A stretch of 64,000 nucleotides of DNA from NCBI RefSeq assembly GCF_037975235.1, contig NZ_CP150241.1, positions 5,208,001-5,272,000 on the forward strand, read 5' to 3'. The position numbers were made by a program, and so were the translations under genes. Below, one piece after another: positions 15,441 to 24,735 of this stretch. This DNA comes from Paenibacillus sp. FSL R5-0341. GTDB lineage: Bacteria; Bacillota; Bacilli; Paenibacillales; Paenibacillaceae. The notes under the pieces were generated by a model. The model did not search any database and was not told the origin of the DNA. It saw nothing but the letters and a program-made list of their open reading frames with translations. How positions within the stretch are numbered: position 1 is the stretch's first letter; every line of letters starts with the position of its first letter.

Positions 15441-16699
15441 GACACCACTGAACTGGCCTTATTCCCCGCTTCCATCCGTTGCCTGAAAACAACCACCAGA
15501 ATCATCGCTGCAATAGAGAGCAACGTGCAGATCATAAACATGGTCGAATACGAACTCACTTGCACAATAAGCCCCATTGCCAGTCCACCCAGAGAGAATC
15601 CAAGGTCATACGAGGACATGAAAATCCCCATGAGTACATATCTGGAATCCGCGGGCAGCACAAAAGACAGATATGTGGTTAATGTCGGGTACAACAATGC
15701 CAGAGCAAAACCGCTAAATACCGCGGATAAATACACCAGTGGCCCGATGGTCTCCATTAGACTGAGCAACTGGGTTCCCAGTGCAGCACAGAGCATTAAC
15801 CCTGCCATCAGCCAGGTATTCCAGCTACCGTCGGACGGAATTTTTTTACGCAAAATAAACCTGCACAGGATCACAACCAGTCCCTGAATCGTCAGAAATA
15901 CGCCTGCACTTGCCATTCCGGTGGATACCATATACAAGGGAAGGAAGGTCGCTGTTGCCCCAAAAACGCAGGACGCAAACAACATCACCACACTGCTGAT
16001 TAGCAGTGGCGTACTGCGCCAGATGCCTCCGAATGAACGAAACATATCGCCCAAGGTATACGATTTGTTCTGCACGGTACTCCGCGGCAGATCTACATTA
16101 TATCCAATCAGAAGTGGCAGAGCCGCCAGACCGATCATCAGCAGCGTAAACGCCAGATCACTGGCATTTTCCCAGATTTGTATGGCAAGGATCGGAATGA
16201 CCAGAGAAGGAACCATCGTAAACAGGGTGTACATGGACAGCCCTTGTGCCCGGTCTTTGTCCTCCAACTTTTCCACAATACCCGCCTGCATCGTCATGGA
16301 GAAAAAGGCCGTAGCCACCCCTTGCAGAGCTCGCAACCACAGATACGTCTCCACACCAAAAACAACAAATAACAGCAACGTGCCCGCATGCAGAAGCAAT
16401 AGCCATTGCATCACTCGAAGCGGCCCATGCTTACCCAGCAGCTGTGCTGCAAAAGGTCTCAAGAGCATACAAGTGAACATGTATGCCCCCATCATCAGAC
16501 CAATCTCAGCCTGATTCAAACCGGCGGCCTCGCTTCGCAAAGGCAGAATAATCGTCAAAGCTGAATTCGCCGCAAAAAATAAAAAGGCCAGCATATAAAA
16601 CCGGATAAACGAAAAGGATACCGGATTTAATTTCCCATTGGATGTTGCCGTCATCGAAGACTTCAAACGTTCGTCACCACTTTCTCTTCTGGCAGTCAA
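15434..16699 (-). CDS. MFS exporter, second copy in zincophore operon
   Basis: A major facilitator superfamily protein of about 400-420 residues with twelve hydrophobic segments. It closely parallels the upstream CntE-like protein: IGLMMGAYMFTCMLLRPFAAQLLGKHGP versus IGLIMGAYMFTTMFFRPWAGRIIQKHGP, and LYPTLTTYLSFVLP in both. Metallophore operons usually carry one such exporter. The start is uncertain: the longest frame opens with a TTG at 16699 overlapping the upstream stop, and no clear RBS marks the internal ATG near SSMTATSNG. The last codons (SVVSI-stop) come from the terminal repeat of element A1. It may export the zincophore or recycle it. Confidence 0.85.
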   Translation of the reverse strand: MTARRESGDERLKSSMTATSNGKLNPVSFSFIRFYMLAFLFFAANSALTIILPLRSEAAGLNQAEIGLMMGAYMFTCMLLRPFAAQLLGKHGPLRVMQWLLLLHAGTLLLFVVFGVETYLWLRALQGVATAFFSMTMQAGIVEKLEDKDRAQGLSMYTLFTMVPSLVIPILAIQIWENASDLAFTLLMIGLAALPLLIGYNVDLPRSTVQNKSYTLGDMFRSFGGIWRSTPLLISSVVMLFASCVFGATATFLPLYMVSTGMASAGVFLTIQGLVVILCRFILRKKIPSDGSWNTWLMAGLMLCAALGTQLLSLMETIGPLVYLSAVFSGFALALLYPTLTTYLSFVLPADSRYVLMGIFMSSYDLGFSLGGLAMGLIVQVSSYSTMFMICTLLSIAAMILVVVFRQRMEAGNKASSVVSI

Positions 16700-17889
16700 C
16701 TCACAGATGTACCTGACACGGGTCTACGCCGTTCGTAGGCAAAAACAATCATTACCGCTCCTAGGATAGCACACATCATGTACATAAATGAATAGGAAGA
16801 GAAGTCAGCGACGGGTCCCATAATCACACCACCCAGAGAAATACCCAGATCCGCCATCGCGATAAATAAACCGATCAGAACGTTTCGATTCAGCTTAGGC
16901 AACACAAAAGATAAATAGGTCGTGAGTGTCGGATACAGGATCGCCTGACCGATTCCCATGAACACAGCACCCACATAGAAATAGACCACTCCGCCTGTCA
17001 CGGCAAAACTGACACATTGCGCAGCTACGGCGAGCAGACACATGGTGCCCATCATGAAAGGAGAATGCCAACTGCCATCGGAAGGAATCCTTTTTCGAAG
17101 CATAATTCGAGCCAGCACCACCGTTCCTGCCTGAAGCATCAGATATACGCCAGCATTCCCGTTTGGTACTTGGCTCGCATACAGCGGAATAAAGGTGGTA
17201 ATCGCGCCAAATACAACGGAAGCAGCGAGCATTAACACACTGCAACGAAATAAATGTGGATTCTTCACCAGCTGACCAAAGGATTCCCACATGCTCACGT
17301 TCTGCTCCGATGGATCCACAGCAGGTTGCTCCTTGCTTGGTTCCATTTTGGCAGTATATCCGAAAACACCCGTACAGACGGCAATACCGATCAGAACCAC
17401 TGTAAAATAATCCATGCCACCCGTCTGCCAGATTCCTAATGCAATAACAGGTCCCACGATCCCCGGTATATAACTGAACAGCGAATAATACGAAATCCCC
17501 TGAGAGCGATCTTTCTCCGGAAGGGCATCAATAATGCCAATCTGCAAAGCCATGGAGAAGAACGCTGTCGATACACCTTGCAAAATACGAGCAACCAAAT
17601 AACCGCCAAGTCCCGTAAAGGTATATAAAATCAGCGCAAATCCATTGATAATCAGAATCAGACGCAATATTTTGATTGGTCCATGCTTTTGAATAATCCG
17701 ACCGGCCCAGGGTCTGAAGAACATCGTTGTGAACATATAAGCACCCATGATTAGTCCGATCGTTGTACCGCTCGCACCCAAGGACTCGCCTTGCAATGGG
17801 ATGATCACGTTAAGAATGGCATTGGCACTGAAATATAGAAGAACCAGTATGTACAAGCGTAGAAAAGGCCAAGACATCGCTCCACTCAC
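16696..17889 (-). CDS. cntE: MFS zincophore exporter, CntE-like
   Basis: A 397-residue twelve-segment MFS transporter. It keeps the MFS motif A region in variant form (FFRPWAGRIIQKHG) and a QGVSTAFFSMALQIGI helix. In staphylococci CntE exports staphylopine from the cytoplasm. Here the gene follows cntF directly and is followed, with a four-base overlap, by a paralogue. The GTG start at 17889 is preceded by AGGGGGAG. The assignment rests on family and operon position. Confidence 0.88.
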   Translation of the reverse strand: MSGAMSWPFLRLYILVLLYFSANAILNVIIPLQGESLGASGTTIGLIMGAYMFTTMFFRPWAGRIIQKHGPIKILRLILIINGFALILYTFTGLGGYLVARILQGVSTAFFSMALQIGIIDALPEKDRSQGISYYSLFSYIPGIVGPVIALGIWQTGGMDYFTVVLIGIAVCTGVFGYTAKMEPSKEQPAVDPSEQNVSMWESFGQLVKNPHLFRCSVLMLAASVVFGAITTFIPLYASQVPNGNAGVYLMLQAGTVVLARIMLRKRIPSDGSWHSPFMMGTMCLLAVAAQCVSFAVTGGVVYFYVGAVFMGIGQAILYPTLTTYLSFVLPKLNRNVLIGLFIAMADLGISLGGVIMGPVADFSSYSFMYMMCAILGAVMIVFAYERRRPVSGTSVS

Positions 17890-17903
17890 AATGGGTGCTC
17901 CCC

Positions 17904-18656
17904 CTAAAATGTAATTAAATGCTTCAATAATCGCTTCGCATAGTCTGACTGAACATCCTTTAGCTGCTCAATAGGAACGATCTCTACAACCTGTCCCTCT
18001 CTGAAAATGATTACCCTGTCACAGATATAGGCTGCCGCCTGTATATCATGTGTGATAAAGACATAGCTCAGCTTGTAGATTTCCTTAAGCTCTTTCAACA
18101 ATTGCAACACCTGGATCTGAACGGACACGTCCAATGAGCTGATCGCTTCATCAAACACGATAAGTTTTGGGGCTGTCGAGATCGCTCTGGCAATGCACAC
18201 TCTCTGAGCCTCCCCGCCCGATAGTTCATGCGGATATTTGGATCTATAGGAAGGGTCCAGTCCAACTTGGCTCAGCAACAGATCCACCTTCTCTGAATTA
18301 CTTTGATCCTTTCGCAGCTTTTGCTGTGCTTGCATCGGTTCCATAATGGCAGCTTCCACGGTAAGAAATGGATTGATGGAGGACGTATAATTTTGAAAAA
18401 CGGCGCTAATGTTACCCATCCGTACACGTCGATCCTGTACGTCTTTACCATCGAGCGAGATCGTTCCACGATCCGGGCGTTCAATGCCCAGAATCAGACG
18501 GCCCAACGTAGATTTACCGCTTCCGCTTTCACCGATGATACCGAGACACTCACCCTGCTGGCATTCAAAGGTAACCTGTTTCAAAACTTGTTGTTTGTGC
18601 TTGGAGAACAGTCCGCCTTGGTTATATGATTTTTCGATACCTTCCACCTTTAGCAT
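17904..18656 (-). CDS. cntF: Opine-metallophore ABC importer ATPase CntF
   Basis: A 250-residue peptide/nickel-type ABC ATPase. Walker A is GESGSGKST, the signature is LSGGEAQRV, Walker B is KLIVFDEAIS, and FITHD gives the H-loop. It is the second of two ATPases that energise uptake of the metal-loaded opine. It is packed one base after cntD, with GGGGGAG upstream of the start. Of the two ATPases this one matches the OppF/DppF class in position. Confidence 0.9.
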   Translation of the reverse strand: MLKVEGIEKSYNQGGLFSKHKQQVLKQVTFECQQGECLGIIGESGSGKSTLGRLILGIERPDRGTISLDGKDVQDRRVRMGNISAVFQNYTSSINPFLTVEAAIMEPMQAQQKLRKDQSNSEKVDLLLSQVGLDPSYRSKYPHELSGGEAQRVCIARAISTAPKLIVFDEAISSLDVSVQIQVLQLLKELKEIYKLSYVFITHDIQAAAYICDRVIIFREGQVVEIVPIEQLKDVQSDYAKRLLKHLITF

Positions 18657-19466
18657 CTATGACTCCCCCTGCATCAACGCCTTAAAATGATTGCTCAGCT
18701 CCAGCCGGGTAGAGACCAGATACTGCGTATAGGCATGCTTCGGCTCTGTCAAAACAGAATGCATGCTACCGCGCTCTACGATCTCGCCGTCCTTCATGAC
18801 CATCACGTCATCTGCAATCTTCTGAACAACGCCGAGATCATGGGAGATGAACATCATGGAACAGCCCATGCGTTCACGTAATTGAATCAATTGCTCCACC
18901 ACTTCATATTGAGAGATCGTATCCAGTGCCGTTGTTGGCTCATCCGCAATAATCAGATCAGGCTCCAGCACCAATGCCAGTGCAATCATGATTCGTTGCA
19001 GCATCCCACCGGACAGCTGATGTGGATATTGATTCAGAATCTCGCGCGGATGTCTGAGCATGACGCTTTCCATCGCATGGATGATTTTCCGTTCAACCTC
19101 ACGGGTGTTCCAGCCAAAATGCTGCTGAAGCGTCTCCCGAATATGAACACCAATGACACAGGAAGGATCAAATGCACTCATGCCATTTTGCAAAATCATA
19201 CATAGATGCTTGCCCCGCTTACGCCGCATCTCCGGTTCCGAAATCTGGTTCAGGTCTTCGCCCTGGAATAACATCGTGCCCGATTGGCGAATCCATGGCT
19301 TGTTCAATCGCATGAGAGCTCTGCACGTAACGGATTTACCGCTACCACTTTCCCCTACAATGGCCATACAGCTTCCCTGCTTAACTTCAAATGAACTGTC
19401 ATGAATGATCACTTTGTCTGTATTGGTGTCCCATACCTTCAAATGTTCAACCTCGACTATATTCAT
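18657..19466 (-). CDS. cntD: Opine-metallophore ABC importer ATPase CntD
   Basis: A 269-residue ABC ATPase of the DppD/NikD type. Walker A is GESGSGKSVT, the signature is LSGGMLQRIMIALAL, Walker B is DLIIADEPTTALD, and the H-loop is MFISHDLG. It overlaps the end of cntC and abuts cntF. Together they form the two-ATPase motor of the importer that brings back the zinc-opine complex. Confidence 0.9.
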   Translation of the reverse strand: MNIVEVEHLKVWDTNTDKVIIHDSSFEVKQGSCMAIVGESGSGKSVTCRALMRLNKPWIRQSGTMLFQGEDLNQISEPEMRRKRGKHLCMILQNGMSAFDPSCVIGVHIRETLQQHFGWNTREVERKIIHAMESVMLRHPREILNQYPHQLSGGMLQRIMIALALVLEPDLIIADEPTTALDTISQYEVVEQLIQLRERMGCSMMFISHDLGVVQKIADDVMVMKDGEIVERGSMHSVLTEPKHAYTQYLVSTRLELSNHFKALMQGES

Positions 19467-20343
19467 AAGTGGTCTTTCTCACCTCACTTTCGTAAGACTT
19501 GTCAGACTTACCTTGAGAGGTCATCAATTTGGGGTCCAGAGCCACTTGAAGGGCATCCGATAGAAAATTAAAAGCAGATACCACCACCACAATGGCCAGG
19601 CCCGGTGCCAACATCAATTCAGGTCTGGAGAACATGACTTCCCTCGCCTCATTGAGCATCATGCCCCACTCCGCATGCGGAGCCTGAATGCCAAGCCCCA
19701 GAAAGGAAAGGCCGGAGATCTGCAACATCATCGAACACATGGAACCACTGGCAATGACAGCAATATCGGCAAAGGTAACCGGAACAATATGTTTGGTTAT
19801 AATTCTCAGATTAGGCGTGCCAGAGGCTTTAGCGAATTTCACATAATCCATATCAGAGAATTGCATCACAGATGTTCGAATAACGCGGGCAAACCAGGCC
19901 CATTTCATCCACACAAAGGCAATCAAAATGTTCTCCAGTCCTGCACCCAAAATGCCAACCACCGCCAGTGTCATCACGTATCCGGGAAAAGACAGCATAA
20001 TGTCACAGACTCTCATAATCCATGCATCCACTTTCCCCTTGAAGTAACCCGCAATGAATCCAACAATAGCCCCGATCAGAACAGATAAACTGAGTGCAAC
20101 CAGCACCCATAACACACTTGGACGGATACCATAGATAAGCCGGGATAGTACACATCTGCCCAGATGATCATTGCCTAATAGATACTCCCAAGACGAAGAG
20201 GCGTATCGAAGCTTCATGTTCACTTGTCCAGGATCATGCGGCGCAATAAGCGGAGCCAAAATGCCCGCCATAAGCGTAGCGATAATCACCACCAAAGAGG
20301 TCATCGCAAGCTTGTCTTTGCTCAGATTTTTCAATATTCGCAT
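19447..20343 (-). CDS. cntC: Opine-metallophore ABC permease CntC
   Basis: A 298-residue DppC/NikC-type permease with about six membrane segments. It has the N-terminal OppC-like region (MTSLVVIIATLMAGILAPLIAPHDP) and the ATPase-contact loop KFAKASGTPNLRIITKHIVP. Its ATG shares a base with the stop of cntB, so translation is coupled. It forms the membrane channel with CntB. Confidence 0.9.
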   Translation of the reverse strand: MRILKNLSKDKLAMTSLVVIIATLMAGILAPLIAPHDPGQVNMKLRYASSSWEYLLGNDHLGRCVLSRLIYGIRPSVLWVLVALSLSVLIGAIVGFIAGYFKGKVDAWIMRVCDIMLSFPGYVMTLAVVGILGAGLENILIAFVWMKWAWFARVIRTSVMQFSDMDYVKFAKASGTPNLRIITKHIVPVTFADIAVIASGSMCSMMLQISGLSFLGLGIQAPHAEWGMMLNEAREVMFSRPELMLAPGLAIVVVVSAFNFLSDALQVALDPKLMTSQGKSDKSYESEVRKTTYEYSRG

Positions 20344-21275
20344 CAGAATTCCTTTCTCAACCGGGGATTCATCGCCGCATTAATGATGTCGGATAACGTG
20401 TTAAACAACACAAAGGTGACAGCCAACATCAAAACATACGCCTGAATAATCGGAAAATCCCTGCTTAAAATGGATTTCACGCTGAGCCTACCGAGCCCCG
20501 GCCAGGCAAATACATTTTCAATGACTACCGTACTGCCCAACACGATCGGGATCGCCATGCAAAAGATGGACACGGCCACCTGTAATGAATTTCTTAGAAT
20601 ATGCAGGGTAACTTTCTTCTCGCTCAGACCACTTGCCCGTGCATATAACACATAGTCCTCATTCATATTGCTCAGCATGGAACTTCGAACCGTTCGGAAA
20701 TAAATGCCTGTATAACTCACCGTGATCACAATCACCGGAAGAATGTAGCTTCGATACGAGTCCATACCACTGGTAGGCAGCATATCCAGCTTGACGGAAA
20801 AATACCAGATCATAATAGCTGCAAGCCAGTAGGATGGCATGGCCGTAAGGAAAAAGGAAATACCTCTAACCGATCGATCCAGCAGCTTGCCTTCTCTCAT
20901 GGCACAGATCACACCAAGCAGGATGGACAGCGCAATAATAAATACCGATGAGACGAGCGTTAACTTCAATGTGTTCATAAAAGCCGGCCCCATCAAAGAC
21001 CACACGGGTTCACCCGATACATATGAGTTGCCGAAGTCCAACTGCAAAACAGCCATAATCCAGTTCGCATACTGGATCATGAACGGCTGATCGAATCCCA
21101 GCGCTTCATTCGTTTGCGCGATCAGTTCATCTGTAATCTGCGGAACCTCCTGTGCCTGTAATACGACAACTGCCGGGTCCAAGGGAGATAGATTAATCAG
21201 GACGAACGTTATAAATGAAATGATAATCAGTAAAGGGATGGCTAACAGAATCCTTTTGACGATATAACTTCCCAT
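20343..21275 (-). CDS. cntB: Opine-metallophore ABC permease CntB
   Basis: A DppB/NikB-type permease of about 310 residues, starting VKRILLAIPLLIIISFITF and including LGFDQPFMIQYANWI and the loop YARASGLSEKKVTLHILRNSL. The start is set at 21275 because GCGGAG directly abuts the ATG at 21281. A copy of the palindromic element (A2) lies immediately upstream, between cntA and cntB, and could alter the ratio of binding protein to permease. Confidence 0.9.
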   Translation of the reverse strand: MGSYIVKRILLAIPLLIIISFITFVLINLSPLDPAVVVLQAQEVPQITDELIAQTNEALGFDQPFMIQYANWIMAVLQLDFGNSYVSGEPVWSLMGPAFMNTLKLTLVSSVFIIALSILLGVICAMREGKLLDRSVRGISFFLTAMPSYWLAAIMIWYFSVKLDMLPTSGMDSYRSYILPVIVITVSYTGIYFRTVRSSMLSNMNEDYVLYARASGLSEKKVTLHILRNSLQVAVSIFCMAIPIVLGSTVVIENVFAWPGLGRLSVKSILSRDFPIIQAYVLMLAVTFVLFNTLSDIINAAMNPRLRKEF

Positions 21276-21294
21276 ATCCATCTCCGCTCTATTT

Positions 21295-21511
21295 AAATTG
21301 AACTAAACAATATTTACACTACACTCCGATGACAGAACAACCTTCCGATCGCTGTTATCCCCAGTTTTTTTTGATTCCTTTTATATAGGAAAAATCCGGG
21401 GATAGCGTATGCTTCCGATGTAGCTTTCTTGCAGAAAGCTTGTAGGCGAACGCTCCGCTTCTTCAGGTTCTTTCTGTCCTCTCCGTTTTGTGTAAATGTT
21501 TAGTTCAATTT
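21295..21511. repeat. Palindromic intergenic element, copy A2 (best-preserved ends)
   Basis: The left end AAATTGAACTAAACA and right end TGTTTAGTTCAATTT are inverted repeats. The inverted similarity continues inward through TTTACAC/GTGTAAA and ACAGAACAACCT/AGGTTCTTTCTGT, with two internal hairpins (TTATCCCC/GGGGAT and AGCTTTC/GAAAGCT). It separates cntA from cntB within one operon. The TGA of cntA (21505-21507) lies inside its terminal repeat. Confidence 0.85.
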
Positions 21512-23142
21512 ATATATTTAAAATTCATTTGTTCAAAAGGTAGTTCATATTGAGTCTGCTTGAATGAGATTCCTTCGAGATTCTCGGGAGCGACTATGGT
21601 GACACGTCCGTTGGTAATCGGAATGAACACTGCTTCATCATGGACGATCTTCATAATGTCGGCATACAGGGATTGGCGTGAAGCCTCATCCGTGGAGACC
21701 ATGACCGCATCGATTTTCTTGTACAATTCATCTGCTTCAGCAATTCCGCTTGTCGTATGCTTGTAAGCCGAATCTGATGTAAATGCAGCAATGGTACTCT
21801 GTGGATCATAGGCCAGTCCCCACGTTTGATTAAAGAGCAGATCATATTCCCCGGTGGCTCTCCGATTCGCGATGGAAGTAGACTCTTCACCCACGATCTC
21901 AAGCTGAACACCCAATTCTTTCATCGAATACTGGATCAATTCGGCCTGTATTTTCTGTGAAGACGAGTTGCTGTCATAGTATAGTTTCATGGCTAGAGGC
22001 TGACCGTTCTTCTTTCTCACCCCTTCACCACTTGCCAATGTCCAACCTGCTTGGTCCAGAAGCTGTTTAGCCATTTCCGGATCATACTCCCGTTTCTTCA
22101 GGTCTACCTTGGCGTAATTGACATTGGCTGAAAATAGCGTGTCCGCAACAGTCTGCGTTCCGTTAAAAATATCGTTACTGATCGTTTCCCGGTCGATACC
22201 AACCCATAAAGCTTCTCGTACTGCCGTTTCCTGAACCGGACTATTCTGACGACTGCTATTGGCTACGATCATATTCGTATTCATCGCTTCACTTCGAACC
22301 AATTGATAATCACCGGATTCAGCCAATTGATCCATGGCCTCGACATCAATGCTGTCTGCCCCCCGGTCATCTGTGAACACAAAGTTGATTTCTCCCTTTT
22401 GTAATGCCAGGAATGTCGTTTCGCCTGCAGGAAGAACCTTGGATGTGATTTTCTTGATTGCAGGTGCACCACCCCAATAGTCTTCATTGGCTTCAAACGT
22501 GGCATTCTCTTCGACTTTATGAGCAGTAAGCTTGTAAGGCCCTGTACCGTGGAAACCACTCACTCCGTCTTTGGTTCCGCCTTCTTTAAAATCCTTGGGT
22601 GATATGAAGACGTAAGGTCTTGTCATGGACAGTTCCACTAGCGCAGGATAATAAGCTTCTGACAGTGTCAGCTCCACCGTATGCTCATCGATAACCTTTA
22701 CACTTGTGATTTTGGTAGACAGCTTGATCCAGGCATGTTTTTCAGCATTCGCCTGAACTGCATCGATATTTTGTTTGACCGCCTCTGCGTTGAACGGCTC
22801 CCCATCATGGAATTTCACATCTTGTCGCAGATAAAAGGTATAGGTCTTGCCATCCTCCGAGATATCCCATGATTCCGCAAGCAATGGCTTGATGCCGTCA
22901 GGCGTGTTTTCCACCAGAGACTCATATATCATCCCTTGCGCAGGCATGGAGCCTGTATACAGATGGGGGTTCATATCATTAATATCTTTGGCAGAAGCAT
23001 AGATAAGTTCAGTCTGTACCTGGCTATTGGCAGGCTCCGTTTGGGCACTCTCTTTCTCTTTTGTGCTCTGAGCGCATCCTGCCAGCACCGTAATGGCAGA
23101 TACCAGCAATAGTATGGATGTAAAAGTAAGACCCTTTTTCAC
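21505..23142 (-). CDS. cntA: Opine-metallophore binding lipoprotein CntA
   Basis: A 545-residue family 5 solute-binding lipoprotein of the nickel/peptide class. A signal peptide ends at LAGC, then LIYASAKDINDMNPHLYTGSM, DGKTYTFYLRQDVKFHDGEPFNAEAVKQNI, and a C-terminal lobe with WGLAYDPQSTIAAF. In S. aureus CntA binds the metal-staphylopine complex for import. The GTG start follows AGGAGG. Its last residues (KYIN-stop) are encoded by the terminal repeat of element A2, so the C-terminus may have been changed by the insertion. Element A3 lies upstream. Confidence 0.9.
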   Translation of the reverse strand: MKKGLTFTSILLLVSAITVLAGCAQSTKEKESAQTEPANSQVQTELIYASAKDINDMNPHLYTGSMPAQGMIYESLVENTPDGIKPLLAESWDISEDGKTYTFYLRQDVKFHDGEPFNAEAVKQNIDAVQANAEKHAWIKLSTKITSVKVIDEHTVELTLSEAYYPALVELSMTRPYVFISPKDFKEGGTKDGVSGFHGTGPYKLTAHKVEENATFEANEDYWGGAPAIKKITSKVLPAGETTFLALQKGEINFVFTDDRGADSIDVEAMDQLAESGDYQLVRSEAMNTNMIVANSSRQNSPVQETAVREALWVGIDRETISNDIFNGTQTVADTLFSANVNYAKVDLKKREYDPEMAKQLLDQAGWTLASGEGVRKKNGQPLAMKLYYDSNSSSQKIQAELIQYSMKELGVQLEIVGEESTSIANRRATGEYDLLFNQTWGLAYDPQSTIAAFTSDSAYKHTTSGIAEADELYKKIDAVMVSTDEASRQSLYADIMKIVHDEAVFIPITNGRVTIVAPENLEGISFKQTQYELPFEQMNFKYIN

Positions 23143-23159
23143 AACATTTCCTCCTGATG

Positions 23160-23354
23160 ATTAAGTTACAAGCAGACCTTATAGGTTACATCGGACCACT
23201 CCGATTGCAGTACCATCTTCCGATCGCTGTTATCCCCAGATTTTTTTGATTCTCTTTTCCAAAGAGAAAATCCGGGGATAAAGGCGACCGCTTCGCTTCT
23301 TCAGATTGGTTCTGCACTCTCCGTTATGATGTAAACATCAGGTTCAACTTGATT
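23160..23354. repeat. Palindromic intergenic element, copy A3 (degenerate ends)
   Basis: It contains the family core: CACTCCGATTGCAGTACCAT, CTTCCGATCGCTGTTATCCC, the hairpin AAAATCCGGGGATAA, CGCTTCTTCAGATTGG, and the right terminus GGTTCAACTTGATTAA. The left terminus is degenerate and the AGCTTTC/GAAAGCT hairpin is missing. It fills the gap between cntM and cntA. Confidence 0.75.
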
Positions 23355-23368
23355 AATTTGAGATGTAA

Positions 23369-24670
23369 TTAGACCCTATTACTTGAAAGTCCCGTGCAGA
23401 TCATGCGGATATCCTCGTCAAAGGATTGGATCACAAAGGCATCGGATAAACGTTGATCTGTTTTCGTACGGGCAACTTCCTGAAGCTTCGCCTCATATTT
23501 GGCGATAAATTGATCAATCGTTGGGCAGCTCACATCGAGGTGTCTGGCAATGCCCTGAATGATTTTGATGCGGTAGTAATCTTCTTTGGGCATACGAGGG
23601 ATGTCCAGCTCCCCTTCGCGATTCATGAACGTTTTGCGGAATGGCACTGCTGAAAAGTCGAAATATTTCCCTGCCGAATCGGGTTCCGAGAATGGATCAA
23701 TCAATAATGAGGTATACCGTATGTATAATAAATACTCTTGATGAATGACCTGTAGCTGATTGAAATTCTCGATATCCTGGCGTGATATACTCTCTAATTG
23801 AACCGGATAGTTGTCATCCGTCATGAATTGAAGCAGGTTGACTCCCTGAATACGGAGCCGTTCCGTAATATTCATAATCTCCTGCCACTGTGCCCGCATA
23901 TCCCGTATCAAACCTTGTGTAATCGGACCTTCGGGATACATCTTATATACATATTTCGAAATATCCGATGCCCCAAAAATGGCCTCTAATGAGAAGTCGT
24001 TCATGAACAGGGGTGGATGCACATACAACGAAATATTTCTCGTTTCCGCCTCCAACGGAGATCGCATCACTTCCAGCGCAACACCCAAACGCTCATACAC
24101 TTGGCATAGCTTACTGACCTGTTCAGACGGGTAACGAGTGGAACCGATATAGACCTTTTTCTTGACCCCTGTTGTAATTACATGATTGGACGGATGTTCG
24201 TGCATCCAACGGGTATCTCCGAGGTAGGTCGAGAAGCTGACCACTTCCGGCGCTGCATTCCGCTCTCTCATATAATGGGTCACGAGTCGATTCGACCCAA
24301 ACGTTGGAGAAATCAAAATGATACATTTCAGTTGTTTGATGAATTCATCATTCATTTGTTCCAACACATCGATATAAGCATCGGTGGTAACTGCCAAAAT
24401 GAGTGTATCCCATTCCCCATCAATGGTGTCATATCCCTTGAACACATGATCAATGAAACACTCACCTTCGAGTGGCTGATGTTTCTCATTTTGAATGCTG
24501 ACCTGAATACGCCCATTGCTCTGTTCGAGGGCTGAGAATACGGACGCTGAACGAACCGATGCTCTCCCCACAATGCCTATACAGCAATTGAGATGAGCTT
24601 TGAGTGTAACCGCAAGCTGAATGGATGCAGGCCCGGTTCCAAGTAACAGAATTCGCTGAAGATTGCTCAT
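23369..24670 (-). CDS. cntM: Opine metallophore dehydrogenase CntM
   Basis: A 433-residue opine dehydrogenase. The N-terminal Rossmann fold begins ILLLGTGPASIQLAV (dinucleotide binding) and continues with IGIVGRAS. The central part SFSTYLGDTRWMHEHP and the C-terminal helical domain match the staphylopine/pseudopaline/bacillopaline dehydrogenase group. This enzyme reductively condenses the CntL product with an alpha-keto acid (pyruvate or 2-oxoglutarate) to give the finished opine. It follows cntL directly, with AGGAGG before the ATG. Which keto acid is used cannot be decided from the text alone. Confidence 0.9.
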   Translation of the reverse strand: MSNLQRILLLGTGPASIQLAVTLKAHLNCCIGIVGRASVRSASVFSALEQSNGRIQVSIQNEKHQPLEGECFIDHVFKGYDTIDGEWDTLILAVTTDAYIDVLEQMNDEFIKQLKCIILISPTFGSNRLVTHYMRERNAAPEVVSFSTYLGDTRWMHEHPSNHVITTGVKKKVYIGSTRYPSEQVSKLCQVYERLGVALEVMRSPLEAETRNISLYVHPPLFMNDFSLEAIFGASDISKYVYKMYPEGPITQGLIRDMRAQWQEIMNITERLRIQGVNLLQFMTDDNYPVQLESISRQDIENFNQLQVIHQEYLLYIRYTSLLIDPFSEPDSAGKYFDFSAVPFRKTFMNREGELDIPRMPKEDYYRIKIIQGIARHLDVSCPTIDQFIAKYEAKLQEVARTKTDQRLSDAFVIQSFDEDIRMICTGLSSNRV

Positions 24671-24735
24671 GTATGCCTCCTATATTCAAAGTTCAATCCG
24701 TAATCCTTTTGACGCACTTGGATGCACTTGCATCC

